Assembly (NCBI GenBank): GCA_026826555.1
Contig: JAKSZT010053837.1
Span: forward strand, 1,058,861 to 1,122,860
Direction of reading: 5' to 3'
Source: Tolypeutes matacus
Lineage: Eukaryota > Chordata > Mammalia > Cingulata > Chlamyphoridae
DNA: 64,000 nt
How positions within the stretch are numbered: the first letter of the stretch is position 1; each line of letters starts with the position of its first letter. A program made the position numbers and the translations under genes. Under the pieces are notes generated by a model that was not told the origin of the DNA, did no database searches, and was given only the letters and a program-made list of their open reading frames with translations. Below are positions 12,421 through 23,688 of this stretch, piece after piece.

Positions 12421-13689
12421 AACTTATATTTGTAAATATCTCGTGTAAACTCTCAGCTGAGACCATGTCTGGCACAGGTAAGCCCTCAACGGTAGTAGCT
12501 ATAACATAGCCACTGGGTTGGGCTCCCTGTCATCTACTTGCTCCCTGTGTCAAGTTTCCTCAAGTCCGACTCCTAGTAGATACACTATTCCTAAGTGACC
12601 CCGCCTAACCCCATAGCTTCAACTGCCACTTTCACCAGGATCGGCAAACACTTGGCACACATGCCACAACTCTCCCTTCAGCCAATCCCCAGGTTTATCA
12701 CCCACCTCATTATTCTCCAGGCAGCCATTTCTAATTCCTTAGTTGGAACTTGAAATGAAGGCTTTTTTTTTCCATCCTGGATATAAACTAATGAGTGCCA
12801 GGTTTTAGTGCACTACCATTTTTTTTACCCCTGGGTAAATTTTGTTAATCATCCTAGTGGTCTATCATAAAATTCCAAGCTGAAAACTGCTTGAAAGTAA
12901 GAGAAGAATGGGAAGAGAAGTTGGAAAAATAATAACTGGCAGAACACAAACATTTTATATTCTTAAAACAGATGAAGAGAGGCCATGGAACTACTCTTCT
13001 ATCTAAGAGGAAAGCAAGAGACAAGGGACTTGGTGGAGCCAAGAAAAGGAATCTTAAAGTCTGATACACTCTAGTACAAGTTCATCATAAGACTGAGGGT
13101 TTAATTGTGTGATGTGTTAAAAACTGCTCATGAACATAGAATATTTCTCTTTTAGCAAAGCTAGTAAGTTAATAATTCTGTACGTTAATGAATCAAAACA
13201 TTAAGGTTCTATTTGCTGAAATGTGCTAAAGATCAAAAGGAAACTTTCAGGTTGAGTTGGTATAACTAATTCATTTTACAAGAGGAAACTGGGATTCCCA
13301 AGTAATTAGACTACAGCAAGCATCAGAACTGAAACAGAATCCATATCTCCATTCCCAAGTCTGCACACTACTCTATGGACTTATCACCCACAACTTAAAA
13401 ATGTAGAGCAACTGCAAGGTAAATTGTTGCTATTTTAGTTTGTCATTTCCATGACTGCATATATGTAATGCAAAGTACAAATAATATGCAACATCCTTTT
13501 CCAAAAATTGAGTCTGAACAAACAAAGCATAGGTGACTATCTCTACTCCCACCCCTCCCCACTGAACCCAAGTCTAGGCGTAAGATTGCCTATCCTGTCT
13601 GCAGTAGGATATGAACATGTGCCAATTCTTGGAAGTTGTACATATGTTAAATTATATGGCAAAGAGAAATTAAGGTATCTAATCAATTG
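12421..13689. other. No gene seen; unclassified sequence
   Basis: Short frames only, none with splice or domain support. No confident repeats identified. Confidence 0.45.
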
Positions 13690-14016
13690 ACCTTAAAATA
13701 GAGATGCTCCTGGACTATCTGGATGGGCACAACGGAATCACAAGAATCCTTAAACGTAGAAGAGAGAGGCAGCGTCAGTGTCCTGGGTTTGAAGATGGAA
13801 AGGGCCACAAGTCTAGAAACATGAGCAGCCTCTAGACACTGAAAAACAGATTCTCTCTTAGTCTCCAGAAAGAACACAGCTCTGCTGACACCTTGATTTT
13901 AGCCCAAGGAGACCCATTTTGGACTTCTGAACTACAGAAATACAGGATAATAAATTTGTGTTTTAATCCACTAAGTTTGTGGTAATTGTTATGGCAGCAA
14001 TAGAAAAATTAATACA
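13690..14016 (+). mobile_element. MLT1/MaLR-like LTR 3' part
   Basis: 'ggagacccattttggacttctga' (13,909-13,931), then 'aataaatttgtgttttaa' and 'ggcagcaatagaaaaattaa' are typical of the 3' end of MaLR LTRs. 5' boundary is approximate. Confidence 0.55.
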
Positions 14017-14149
14017 CTGCTCATAGGTTTGTTTCATGCTTTCCCTTGTCAATAGATGTCCACCAGAGGGGAATAAAATGATTACTGGTACTAATACAGC
14101 ACAAGTAAGCAATCGGTTCCCTCAAAAAATAAAAACCACTCTCAAAATT

Positions 14150-14800
14150 CAATACAAAGAAGGGTACCAAGTCCATTCAATGGAGAAAGAATAGTCTCTC
14201 CAAAAAATAGTGCTGGGAAAACTGGATACCCACATGCAAAATAATTGGACCCCTCCCTCACACCATAACAAAAAATAATTCAAAATTGATCAAAGAACCA
14301 AGAACTAAGAACTAGATACGAAATAAAAGTGCTAGAAGACGACCCTGTCCTGATCAAGATGGCAGCGTGAAACATTCCAAGGCTCCATCCCCCCACAGAA
14401 GGCATCAACAACCAGCAAGAACTGGCAGAAACAGCTTCCTTAAAGCTCTGGAAAACAAAGTGTTGCAGTAACAGAGTGAGCGATGAATCAAGAAAAAGGC
14501 AACTTAAAAGCATCAGGAACATAATAAACAACATGAATTATATTGGAATGTAGCTAATTGGGGAAATTTTAGGTCATTATATAGTACTACAATAAAAATT
14601 AAATCACGGTAGAGTTTATGATAAACAATGGACTAGAGTTAATAATACTATTATAAAAATGTTCTTTCATGAAATGTGACAAATCTATCATACCAATCAA
14701 GGTGTTAATAATACGGAAGTATATGGGAACTCTGTATCTTATGCATGATTTTTCTTTAAACCTACAAATTCTCTAATAAATAAATAAATAAACTTAAAGC
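14150..14800 (+). mobile_element. LINE-1 fragments: ORF2 piece, 5'-end-like piece and 3' UTR
   Basis: 14,150-14,330 is ORF2 ('gtgctgggaaaactggatac'). 14,340-14,470 resembles an L1 5' start ('tgatcaagatggcagcg'). 14,530-14,790 is L1 3' UTR ending in an A-rich tail. This arrangement implies internal deletion or nesting. Confidence 0.6.
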
Positions 14801-14959
14801 ATGGAGAAAACCTTTTAAATAACACATCTAAAAGAAAACTAAGACTCTAATACATCGTTTTAAAAAAAACAGTAGGGTAAAAAAGTAAAAAAATATAAAA
14901 AATAAAAATAAAAAAAAATAAATAAATAAAAATAAAAAATAAATTAAAAAAACAGTAAG

Positions 14960-16480
14960 ACAGCTTCTTTCTGGTGCCCTGGCTTGCCCCTGCCCCATGC
15001 CCTCACCAGCTTGGCATGGAGCCAGCCTATACTCCCAGTGCAGATCCCTGGTCCTACGTCCAGAGTAACCCTCATCCAAACACTGGGTGCCTATATGTCT
15101 GTGCCAGTCTTTCCGCTGGCTGTCTGAGGGAATGACCTGGGATTTTCAACATGGGCTCACCATCCCGGATATTGCCCTATGAGTAGAGGCAGCTCACAAA
15201 GCTCTCCTACAGAACAATGTAAAAGAACAGTCAAATCGCAGCTACATGGCGCAAAGGTTTGCTGGCTGTGGGATATAGAGTGGTGCCTGGGACCATGAGG
15301 GAGTGCAGTTTCCAGGGATATGGGGAACATTTGAATCCATGTAAATGGGGAATTCCTAGAGCTACACAGGCATGCCCAGGACAAAACACACATGCAAAAA
15401 GACCGGGGAGTGCCTAGGCTTTTGCCTCAGGCTATTCTCTAACCTCTGAAAGAGGATGCTCACAGAGGACCACCTGCAAAGATTGCTAAAGGTAAAAGGT
15501 GATTTCATTTTCTTTCTTTTCTTTTTTTTTTTTTTTTTTAGTAAGTTCCTTGTATTCAAGGAAATCTACCATAACACCAGTTGGATACCAGTTTAAGGAA
15601 TAATTGCCTCAGTGTTTAAATTCCAGGGATAACACATTAAATATCCAAATGCCCAGGTTGCAACAAAAGATTATAAAACATACAAAGAAACAGGAAATGA
15701 TGGCCCACACAAAAGAAAATCAGTGGAATTTCTATACACCAGCAATTAACAATCTGAAAAGGAAATCAAGAAAATAATTCCATTTACAATAGCAACTAAA
15801 ATAATTAAAATATCTAGGAGTAAATTTAACCAAGGATATAAAAGACTTTTGAATGAAGAAAACTACAAATCATTACTGAAAGAAACTAAAGACCTAAATT
15901 AATGGAAAGATATTTTGTGCTCATGGATTGGAAAACTAAATGTTATTAACATACTAACATTACCGAAAGAAAGTTCAAATTTAATGCAATTCCAATTGGA
16001 ACTCCCATAGCCTACCTGACAGATATGGAAAAGCTAATCATCAAATTCATGTGAAAGGGTAAGGGATGCCAAATAGTCAAAATCATCTTGAAAAAGAATG
16101 AAATTGGAGGAATCACACTTTCAGATTACAAAATTTATTACAAAGCTACAGCAATTAAACTGTGTGGTACTGATGAGAGGACAGATATATAATGGAACAG
16201 AGTTGAGAGCACAGAAATAAACCCAAATATCTATGGCAAATGTGATTTTTGACAAGAGTGCCAAGTCAACTGAGGGGCTAAAAAAAACAGTCTCAACAGA
16301 TGGTGCTGGGAAAACTAGATATCCACAAGCAAAATAATGAAAGTGGACCCCTACCTCACACCATATACAAATATATTAACTCAAAATGGATCAATGACCT
16401 AAATATAAAACTATAAAACTTAGTGTAATGGTAGGCTTTTTCAGAAACAAAGAATCTTCTTTAAAAATGGCAGGTAGCAG
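14960..16480 (+). mobile_element. LINE-1, 5' region joined to ORF2
   Basis: 14,990-15,710 is L1 5'-UTR-like. At about 15,715 it switches to ORF2 ('tatacaccagcaattaacaa'). Translation to 16,430 shows the ORF2 C-terminal half with many stops (for example RNKPKYLWQM, VLGKLDIHKQN, SKWINDLN). Second case in the window of an internally deleted L1. Confidence 0.7.
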
Positions 16481-16574
16481 AGTGATGGCAGTCACAGCTA
16501 AGAAAATATTTGCTCCCTTTCCTAAAAAAAAAAAAAAGAAAAAAAAAGGCTGTTATCAAGAGAAGCAACAGAAC

Positions 16575-16690
16575 CTAGTGGTCAAAAGATAAGCTTCAGC
16601 TCTGCCACTTAACCATTGTGCATGTAACTTAAGGTGTTATTCCCTATTTTCCCTCCCTTTTTGTGCCTTAAGTAAAATATTTACACACCA
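16575..16690 (+). repeat. MIR-like SINE relic
   Basis: 'gcttcagctctgccacttaa' and 'catgtaacttaaggtgtta' match the core of MIR. Diverged. Confidence 0.45.
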
Positions 16691-17246
16691 TCCAGATATA
16701 CGTTTTACAACATGAAGAAACCATGGTAAGGTATTGCAAAAAATCTGAGTAAGGCCAAGTATTAAAACTTAGGACCTTTTGCTTCACAACCCCAAGGCTG
16801 TAGAGTTTTTAACTGAATTATATGTTCTATGCACAAGACACTTTTTTCCCCTCAAAAAAAAAGGCACATTCTTTTCTTCAAACCCTCTCTTAGATGAGGT
16901 TCCATAGACTGGAATGGAATTTACCTCCTAAAGGCAGATAACTCAGAATATTAGTCTTTTCTATGCCATACCTGTTTGGTTACTGAAAATCCAGACAACT
17001 GAACTTGGAAACTAGACTCAGAGCAGTTGACTTAATCTCCATTTTTATATCTGATCCTAGCACCTGGGACGTTTTAAGTTTGGAATTCTTTTCCAGTGGA
17101 TTAAAACCAGCTCTGAAAATGGTTTTGTATCTCTAATAAGATATCAAGGGCAAGAGAAAGGAAATTCACAAATCTGCACAAACATAGCCTTGCTGCTTTC
17201 CATGGACATGCTGCTGGTCTGGTCTGAAATTAAAAGAAGTAGTTTA
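16691..17246. other. No gene seen; unclassified sequence
   Basis: No supported frame or repeat. Confidence 0.45.
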
Positions 17247-17251
17247 TTCAC

Positions 17252-17922
17252 TGTGGCAGTTTGAGATTATTTTATAAATCCCAAAAAGAGAAAGATTATA
17301 TTTTCAAACTAATCTATTCCTCTGGGTATGATACCCTTTGATTGCATTAAATTCAGCTGAGGGGTTTTTGATTAGATTACTTGATAAGGTAGCTTTAGGG
17401 CCTTTGATTGGATAGACATAACAGGTTGAGTCTCTGCCCCATTGCTGGGTCTGATATAAATGGACACTCAGAGAAAAAAAGGGATGCCAGCATATTTTTT
17501 ATTCTTTGAGGGAGAGAGGATTGCTAAAGCACAAAACCCCCAAGAGGCTGGGCCCACAAAGCAGCTCAAGAAGAGACCAGCCCTGCTATCTGCCGGATAG
17601 CTTAAGCTGAACTTGGGAAGTGAGTGGAACAGTGGAGACTGAAAAGATAGGCCCTCTGCCAGCTTGCAGCTGAAATCAGGAAGAAAGCAGAGCAGCTGAA
17701 CCTGAGAGAAGAAGCCTGGAGGGAAGGCAGAGACCAAGCAGAGATCGCCTGCCATCTTGCTTCAACACGGGGCAGCTGAGGTAAGATAGCACCTCTTATG
17801 GTGCCTCGAGTTGGACTTCTCACAGCCTTGGAGCTGTAAGCTTTTACCCCCAAATAAATACCCTTTTAAAAGCCAACACATTTCTGGTACTTTGCTTGGC
17901 AGTCCTTTGGCAAACTAGAACA
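17252..17922 (+). mobile_element. Solo LTR with 5-bp target duplication
   Basis: 671 bp, from TGTGGCAGTTTGAG to CAAACTAGAACA, with an AATAAA signal near 17,853 ('ccccaaataaataccc'). Perfect TTCAC duplications at 17,247-17,251 and 17,923-17,927. Same general design as the LTRs at 6.6 and 8.2 kb but a different subfamily at the 5' end. Confidence 0.87.
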
Positions 17923-17927
17923 TTCAC

Positions 17928-19329
17928 TTTCACAAAGTATTACTCACAATGTCTCTAGCACACTGTTAGCAGATTCAAGTAGTTTTCAGTAAATATAGGA
18001 CTCAAGGCTAGGACACCAAAACCTCCCTTCCCCTAACTTCCAGTGTGCTCTGCCATGCCTGAACTCCTACCAATTGAATTCAAATGGAATATAAACGCAT
18101 TACATTAGAAGGGTTAGGTTGATTTCCATTCACATTGTGAAGTCCCTGAGAAATGCACATCAGCATGACATCTCCAGTCTTCATGTGAAAGAATAGCTAT
18201 TCTTTCTTGTTCCCAAGAGTGGATGCAGCTAAGTGAGCATGGCCCTTGGGGAGGAAGGGGATGAAATTTGGATGGAGTACCAGAGTCGTGTTTCTTGAGT
18301 CTGTCCTGAGAGCCCACCACACAAAAAAAAAAAAAAAAAAAATCACTCGAAGACCAAGAATAAAGAAAAAAGACAAAATGTTTGGCCTCACCTGGTACTT
18401 CATTAAAGAAACTCTTCAGAATATTCAGAAGAAACAACAGTGACATCTGCAAAGAAGGGGAGTACATGTCAGAAGGTAAAAACCTTCAGACAAATTTCTC
18501 TTCCCATTAAAAACTGAAGCTTCTTGGTTTATTGACAGTTGCCACAGTCAAGCATATCCTAAGAGAGGGATCTGGGCAACTATGCTGCTTCTCACTCTTG
18601 TAGTCAAACACCAGAATTTTCCTGCAGCCCCATGGGTTCCAGGGGAAAGGACAATATAGTTAAATTTATTAACCATTCTGTACACGCAGGGTAGGTAGAA
18701 CACAAGAAGTATTGAAGGAGATCTCCATTCTGCAAATGAAGTATGTTCTTCAAAGGAGAATATGAGCGGCAGACTAAGAATTTAAAACCACAAAACCCAC
18801 CCCTTTTCTAAGAGGCAATTCAGGAGCCACTGAAATACAATTTCCAGTTTCCTCCAACTACTATGTGTAATCTCTCATACATGTGGAACAGTACTATAAT
18901 ATAGTGTATGTCAGTAAGTATTAGTTATTATTTGTGTATATAAGGATTGGACTGTTCAGAAATTTACTTTTGTAGGTGAGGTTAGTTGCTTTCTTCTTTT
19001 AGGGGAAAAACAATAAGCCAGGCATACCTGACTATTGGGGTATATTTGGGAGAACAAAAGGCATTGAAATCTCATTAATCATTGGTCAAATTGGAAGCAG
19101 AAAAATGAAAAAAGATGGAGAATCAATAGAGGGAGTGGGTAGATATAGGGCCACTGCTTAACTCATGAGGTTTTAAATCCCTTCACTTCTGATCAGTCTA
19201 AAGTCAAATGAAATTTACACTAATGGTATCCTTGGTTCACAAAATTATATTATAATTTGAATTATAATATATGAATGAATTATATGTGTATGAATTATAT
19301 TATAATCAGCTTGGAAGGGGAGGGTATTA
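17928..19329. other. Mostly unclassified; possible 3' region of the tandem-exon gene
   Basis: A pure A run lies at 18,323-18,342. Apart from the candidate exon at 18,392-18,446 nothing coding is supported. The minus-strand frames at 18,114-18,467 are chance extensions around that segment. Confidence 0.4.
18392..18446 (-). other. Candidate terminal exon of the tandem-exon gene
   Basis: A 55-bp segment bounded by a strong acceptor (ccttctttgcag) and a donor-like gtgaggcc. Entered in phase 1 it reads D-VTVVSSEYSEEFL and then a stop, which would give a short acidic C-terminus. Entered in phase 0 it reads a different, hydrophobic peptide. No clear polyadenylation signal was seen just downstream. 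The evidence is splice-site shape and composition only. Confidence 0.25.
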
Positions 19330-19670
19330 TTACCCCAGTCCTGTCACCAAGTCCTTCAACCCCATGGAGACACCAAGGAGACAGATTTTTTAGAGAAGCC
19401 AAGAAGGCTGGTCCAGGAGATAAAGTTGGAAAAGATCTCAGAGCTGTGAGCTATGTTGGTAGCAACAGATTGTTTCTCTGAACATGAATGGGACAATGCT
19501 TAAATTTCCCTGTAAATTCAAAGAATTTTTGGCAAAACTTTACCTCACAGAACAAAGCTGTAAAACTATCCCAAATCTACAAGTGACCCAATGACGTTGC
19601 TAAGCAATGAGATTTAAGAAAGGAAAGGGAGGCAGAGGGAAATTACTGCATTCTTGAAGAGAATCCTTAC

Positions 19671-19731
19671 TACTAGCCTCAGGACCTTCATCCTCAAAAG
19701 TTTAAGGTGATTGAATCCATAGCAACTAAAT
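19671..19731 (-). pseudogene. Degenerate A-type exon copy (last unit)
   Basis: Homologous to exon A, with acceptor and gtaagg donor still recognisable. It is 61 bp long instead of 63 and reads LVAMDSITLNF then a stop in the phase-1 frame. No B exon follows and part of the unit is missing. If it were spliced in, it would end the protein here, so a role as terminal exon cannot be excluded, but decay is the simpler reading. Confidence 0.5.
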
Positions 19732-20121
19732 CTGAGAAAACAAAATGGAAGACAGGTGTGGTTACAAATACTGAAACCAGGTAAACTGCAGGAAACCAAA
19801 ACATTGGTCCTGTCGCCAAGGTCTTAAACCCCAAACACAAAGGAAATTATCCTTTTAGGGAAGCCCAGAAGACTGTTCTCAGAGGTCCAGGTGGGGCAGA
19901 CCTCAGGGCAGTGAGCTATATTGTTATCCAACAGACTCTATCTCCTGACATGACTAGAAAAAATTCTCAAATTTTTCTCAATTTTTGAAGAATTTTTGTC
20001 AAATTTTTACCTCAGAGAACAAAGCAGTAAAACAATGCCAAGCACATAAGAGATCATGGGACACTACTAAGTCATTAGAAGAAAGCAAGAAAAGGGAGAC
20101 AGGGAGCTATCACTGCATTTT

Positions 20122-20219
20122 TTTTTTTTTTTTTTTTTTACCAGGAGGTCCCGGGAATCAAACCCAGGTCCCTTCATATGGGAGACAGACACCCAACCAT
20201 TTGAGCCACATCCGTCCCC
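20122..20219 (-). mobile_element. DAS-type SINE in the array
   Basis: Plus strand: T-run, 'accaggaggtcccgggaatc', and ending 'gagccacatccgtcccc'. Flanked by ctgcattttt on both sides (from about 20,112 and 20,220). Absent from the other units, so younger than the array. Confidence 0.85.
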
Positions 20220-20247
20220 CTGCATTTTTGATGGAGGGAATCCTTAC

Positions 20248-20310
20248 CTGTGGCCTCAGTGGCTTTATCTGCAAAGCTGGAATCAGTTGACTGCACATCA
20301 GGAAAGAAAT
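20248..20310 (-). CDS. Exon A, unit 2
   Basis: A 63-bp exon with acceptor gttttctcag and donor gtaagg, reading D then FFPDVQSTDSSFADKATEAT. A minus-oriented SINE sits 28 bp past the donor in the intron, which might affect splicing. Confidence 0.58.
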
Positions 20311-20457
20311 CTGAGAAAACAAAATGGAAGATGGGTCTGGTCACAAGCTAATGTTGGTACTCTGGTACACTGGAGGAAAGTAGACCTTCCCTCAGGAATG
20401 CAAGAGATACAAGCCCACCCAGCTCAGGCCTCCTGTGAAGCCGTGGCCCTCACTTAC

Positions 20458-20499
20458 CAAACTCTGTTGTGTTCTGCAGAGGCTCTTCAGTAGATAAGT
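20458..20499 (-). CDS. Exon B, unit 2
   Basis: A 42-bp exon with acceptor ctttcatag and donor gtaagtgag, reading D-LSTEEPLQNTTEF. Phase 1 on both sides. It is more diverged from units 3 and 4 than those are from each other. Confidence 0.58.
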
Positions 20500-21231
20500 C
20501 TATGAAAGACAAAAAGAAAAGAGCAGCTCAAGTACTTCCATGGGTAATTACATCTATTTCCATATGCTACTCATTCCCAACTATATATTTTTTCTGGGAA
20601 AAACATGGAAGATAAAGTGGTATATTAACTAAATGTGTGCCCACAATAATCTCCCTTCTGCCAATCTTAAGAAAATCCAATAGTGCCCAGGAAGGTATCC
20701 CAGTGCCCTTGGCTCCATCCTCCTTGAGGGGGTCAATGTAGAGGAAAATTTGCTCCTGTGAGTCCAATTATGAACAGATAAAAATTGGTAAAACTGAAAC
20801 ATAATGAAATTCCAAAACTCCATTCTCCTCTCTAACTCATCTGGTCATCTGAAAGCTACATGGAAAATGGGTAAGGTGTAGGAAACCATGGTCCTGTTAA
20901 CAAGTCTTTCAACCCCATTGAGACCCCAAGGAGCTCATCATTAGATAGAGAAGTCCAGAAGGGTGCTTCAGGAAACCGGATCGGGCAAGCAAAAGGGCTG
21001 TGAGTTATGTTGGTATTTAACAATTCTTTCTCCTGACACGATGGGAAAATAATCACATTTTTCTCAAGTTTCAAAGAACTTTTGGGAAATCTTTACTCTA
21101 CCTCAGAGAACAAAGATGGAAACATATCCCAAATCTATAAGTGACCAAAGGACATTGCTAAGCAATGAGATAAAAGAAAGGAAAGGGGGGCAGGTAGATA
21201 TTGCTGCATATTGGAAGAAAGGAATCCTTGC

Positions 21232-21294
21232 CTGTGGCCTCAGTGGCTTCATCCGAAAAGCTGGAATTAGTTGCCTGCACATCAGGAAAGAAAT
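21232..21294 (-). CDS. Exon A, unit 3 (GC donor)
   Basis: A 63-bp exon with acceptor ttttcccag, reading D then FFPDVQATNSSFSDEATEAT. It contains an NSS N-glycosylation sequon. The donor is gcaagg rather than gtaagg. GC-AG introns are a known functional minority, but this exon may be used less efficiently. Confidence 0.55.
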
Positions 21295-21441
21295 CTGGGA
21301 AAAGAAAATGGAAGATGCATCTGGTCACAAACTGCTGTTGGCAATCCAGTATACTGGAGGAAAGTAGACTTTCCCTCCGGAATGCAAGAGACTCAAGCCC
21401 ACCCTGCTCAGGCCTCCTGTGAAGTCAGGTCTCTCACTTAC

Positions 21442-21483
21442 CAAACTCCACTGTGTTCTGCAGAGGCTCTTCAGTGGATGACT
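21442..21483 (-). CDS. Exon B, unit 3
   Basis: A 42-bp exon with acceptor cttttatag and donor gtaagtgag, reading E-SSTEEPLQNTVEF. It is identical to unit 4 over the exon, consistent with recent duplication or gene conversion. Confidence 0.6.
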
Positions 21484-22241
21484 CTATAAAAGACAAAAGG
21501 AAAAGAACAGTTCAAGTACTCCCATGGGGAAATACATCCATTTCCATATGCTACTTATTCCCAGCTAGATTTCCTTTCTGGGGAAAACATGGAAGATAAA
21601 GTGGTACATTAACCAAATGTGTCCCCCCACTAGGCTCTTTTCTGCCAATCCTTAGAAAATCCAGCAGTGCCCAGGAGTGTGTCTCAGTCCCCCAAACCCA
21701 TCCTACTTAAGGGGGTCAGTTTAGAGAGGAGCATCTGACACTATGAATCCAAATGTGAACATAATGAAATTGGTAAAACGGGAACAGAATGAAAATTCCA
21801 AAAACTCTGTCCTCCTCTATAATATGTCCAGGCTCCTGAATGCTAAAAAGAAAAGAGGTAAGAGGCAAGGAACATGGTCCTGTCAGCACATCCTTCAACT
21901 CTGTGGAGACCCCAAGAGATCATCCTCAACAGAGAATACTAGAAGGCTGGTCCAGGAGATTATGTTGGGACAAACACGAGGGCTGTGAACTATATTGGTA
22001 TTCAGATTCTTTTTCCTGACATGACTGGGAAAATGCTCAAATTTTCCTCAAGTTTTAAAGGATTTTTGGCAAAATTTTATTCTACGTCAGAATACAAATG
22101 AGGAAAGGAACCCCAAATCTGTAAGGAACCCTAGGACATTGTTAAGCAAGGAAATGGAGGCAGAGTGAATTACTGCATCTTTTATTATTATTTCTTTTTT
22201 ATATATATAAATTACTGCATTTTTGATGAAGGAATCCTTAC

Positions 22242-22304
22242 CTGTGACCTCAGTAGCTTTGTCTTCAAAGCTGGAAGTGACTGACTGCACATCAGGAAAG
22301 AAAT
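22242..22304 (-). CDS. Exon A, unit 4
   Basis: A 63-bp exon with acceptor ttccccag and donor gtaagg, reading D then FFPDVQSVTSSFEDKATEVT. A roughly 40-bp AT-rich insert lies about 30 bp beyond its donor in the intron. Confidence 0.6.
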
Positions 22305-22451
22305 CTGGGGAAACAAAATTGAAGACGGGTGTGGTCACAAGCTACTGCTGGGAATCTAGTAAACTGGAGGAAAGTAGGTTTTCCCTCAGGAGCCCAAGAG
22401 ACGCAAGCCCACCCTGCTCAGGCCTCCTGTGAAGTCAGGACTCTCACTTAC

Positions 22452-22493
22452 CAAACTCCACTGTGTTCTGCAGAGGCTCTTCAGTGGATGACT
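22452..22493 (-). CDS. Exon B, unit 4
   Basis: A 42-bp exon with acceptor cttttatag and donor gtaagtgag, reading E-SSTEEPLQNTVEF. Together with its downstream intron it is nearly identical to the unit-3 copy 1,010 bp away. Confidence 0.6.
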
Positions 22494-23209
22494 CTATAAA
22501 AGACAAAAGGAAAAGAACAGTTCAAGTACTCCCATGGGGAAATACATCCATTTCCATATGCTACTTATTCCCAGCTAGATTTCTTTTCTGGGGAAAACAT
22601 GGAAGATAAAGTGGTACATTAACCAAATGTGTCCCCCCACTAGGCTCTTTTCTGCCAATCCTTAGAAAATCCAGCAGTGCCCAGGAGTGTGTCTCAGTCC
22701 CCCAAACCCATCCTACTTAAGGGGGTCAGTTTAAAGAGGAGCATATGACACTATGAATCCAAATGTGAACATAATGAAATTGGTAAAACGGGAACAGAAT
22801 GAAAATTCCAAAAACTCCGTCCTCCTCTATAATATGTCCAGGCTCCTGAATGCTAAAAAGAAAAGAGGTAAGAGGCAAGGAACATGGTCCTGTCAACATG
22901 TCCTTCAACTCTGTGGAGACCCCAAGAGATCATCCTCAATAGAGAATACTAGAAGGCTGGTTCAGGAGATTATATTGGGACAAACACGAGGGCTGTGAAC
23001 TATATTGGTATTTAGATTCTTTTTCCTGACTTGACTGGGAAAATGCTCAAATTTTCCTCAAGTTTTAAAGGATTTTTGGCAAAATTTTATTCTACCTCAG
23101 GACACAAATGAGGAAAGGAACCCCAAATCTGTAAGGGACCCTAGGACATTGTTAAGCAAGGAAATGGAGGCAGAGTGAATTACTGCATTTTTGATAAAGG
23201 AATCCTTAC

Positions 23210-23272
23210 CTGTGACCTCAGTGGCTTTGTCCTCAAAGCTGGAAGTGGTTGACTGCACATCAGGAAAGAAAT
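23210..23272 (-). CDS. Exon A, unit 5
   Basis: A 63-bp phase-1 exon with acceptor ttttcccag and donor gtaagg. It reads D then FFPDVQSTTSSFEDKATEVT. Reading is open and symmetric, like the other A copies. The separation from exon B of this unit is about 130 bp. Confidence 0.6.
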
Positions 23273-23402
23273 CTGGGAAAACAAAATGGAAGATGGGTAT
23301 TGGTAATCCAGCACACTGGAGGAAAGCTGGTTTTCCCTCAGCAACACAAGTGATGCAAGCCCACCCTGTCCAGGCGTCCTGGAAAGTCGGACTCTCACTT
23401 AC

Positions 23403-23444
23403 CAAACTCTGTTGTGTTCTGCAGAGGCTCTTCAGTAGTTGCCT
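23403..23444 (-). CDS. Exon B, unit 5 (nearest the promoter)
   Basis: A 42-bp phase-1 exon between acceptor cttctag and donor gtaagtgag. It reads E-ATTEEPLQNTTEF and ends on the first base of the following codon. Acidic, Thr-rich, with one NTT sequon possible for N-glycosylation. It would be the first intact exon after the signal-peptide exon. Confidence 0.58.
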
Positions 23445-23576
23445 CTAGAAGAGACAAAAAGGAAAGAACAGCTCAAGTACTTCCACAGGCGATCATAACA
23501 CCACCACTTCCAAACCCTAGATTCACCACCTAGATTTTTTTCTCAGTTTAACATGGAACATAAAGTGTTACAATGA

Positions 23577-23688
23577 GGGAGCGGATGTAGCTCAGTGTCA
23601 ACCACTGAGCCTGCTTCCCATGCACGAGGTCCAGGTTCAATCCCGGGTACCTCCTATTAAAAAACAAACAAACAAACAAACAAAAAGC
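23577..23688 (+). mobile_element. DAS-type SINE
   Basis: 'gggagcggatgtagctcagt' head, 'aggttcaatcccgggtacc' B-box region, (aaac)n tail. Target duplication gttacaatga / gtttcaatga at 23,567-23,576 and 23,689-23,698. Confidence 0.88.

Noticed and set aside
15362..15559. Minus frame beginning with a poly-Lys run
   Set aside because: Product of the T-rich tract at 15,513-15,539 within L1 sequence.
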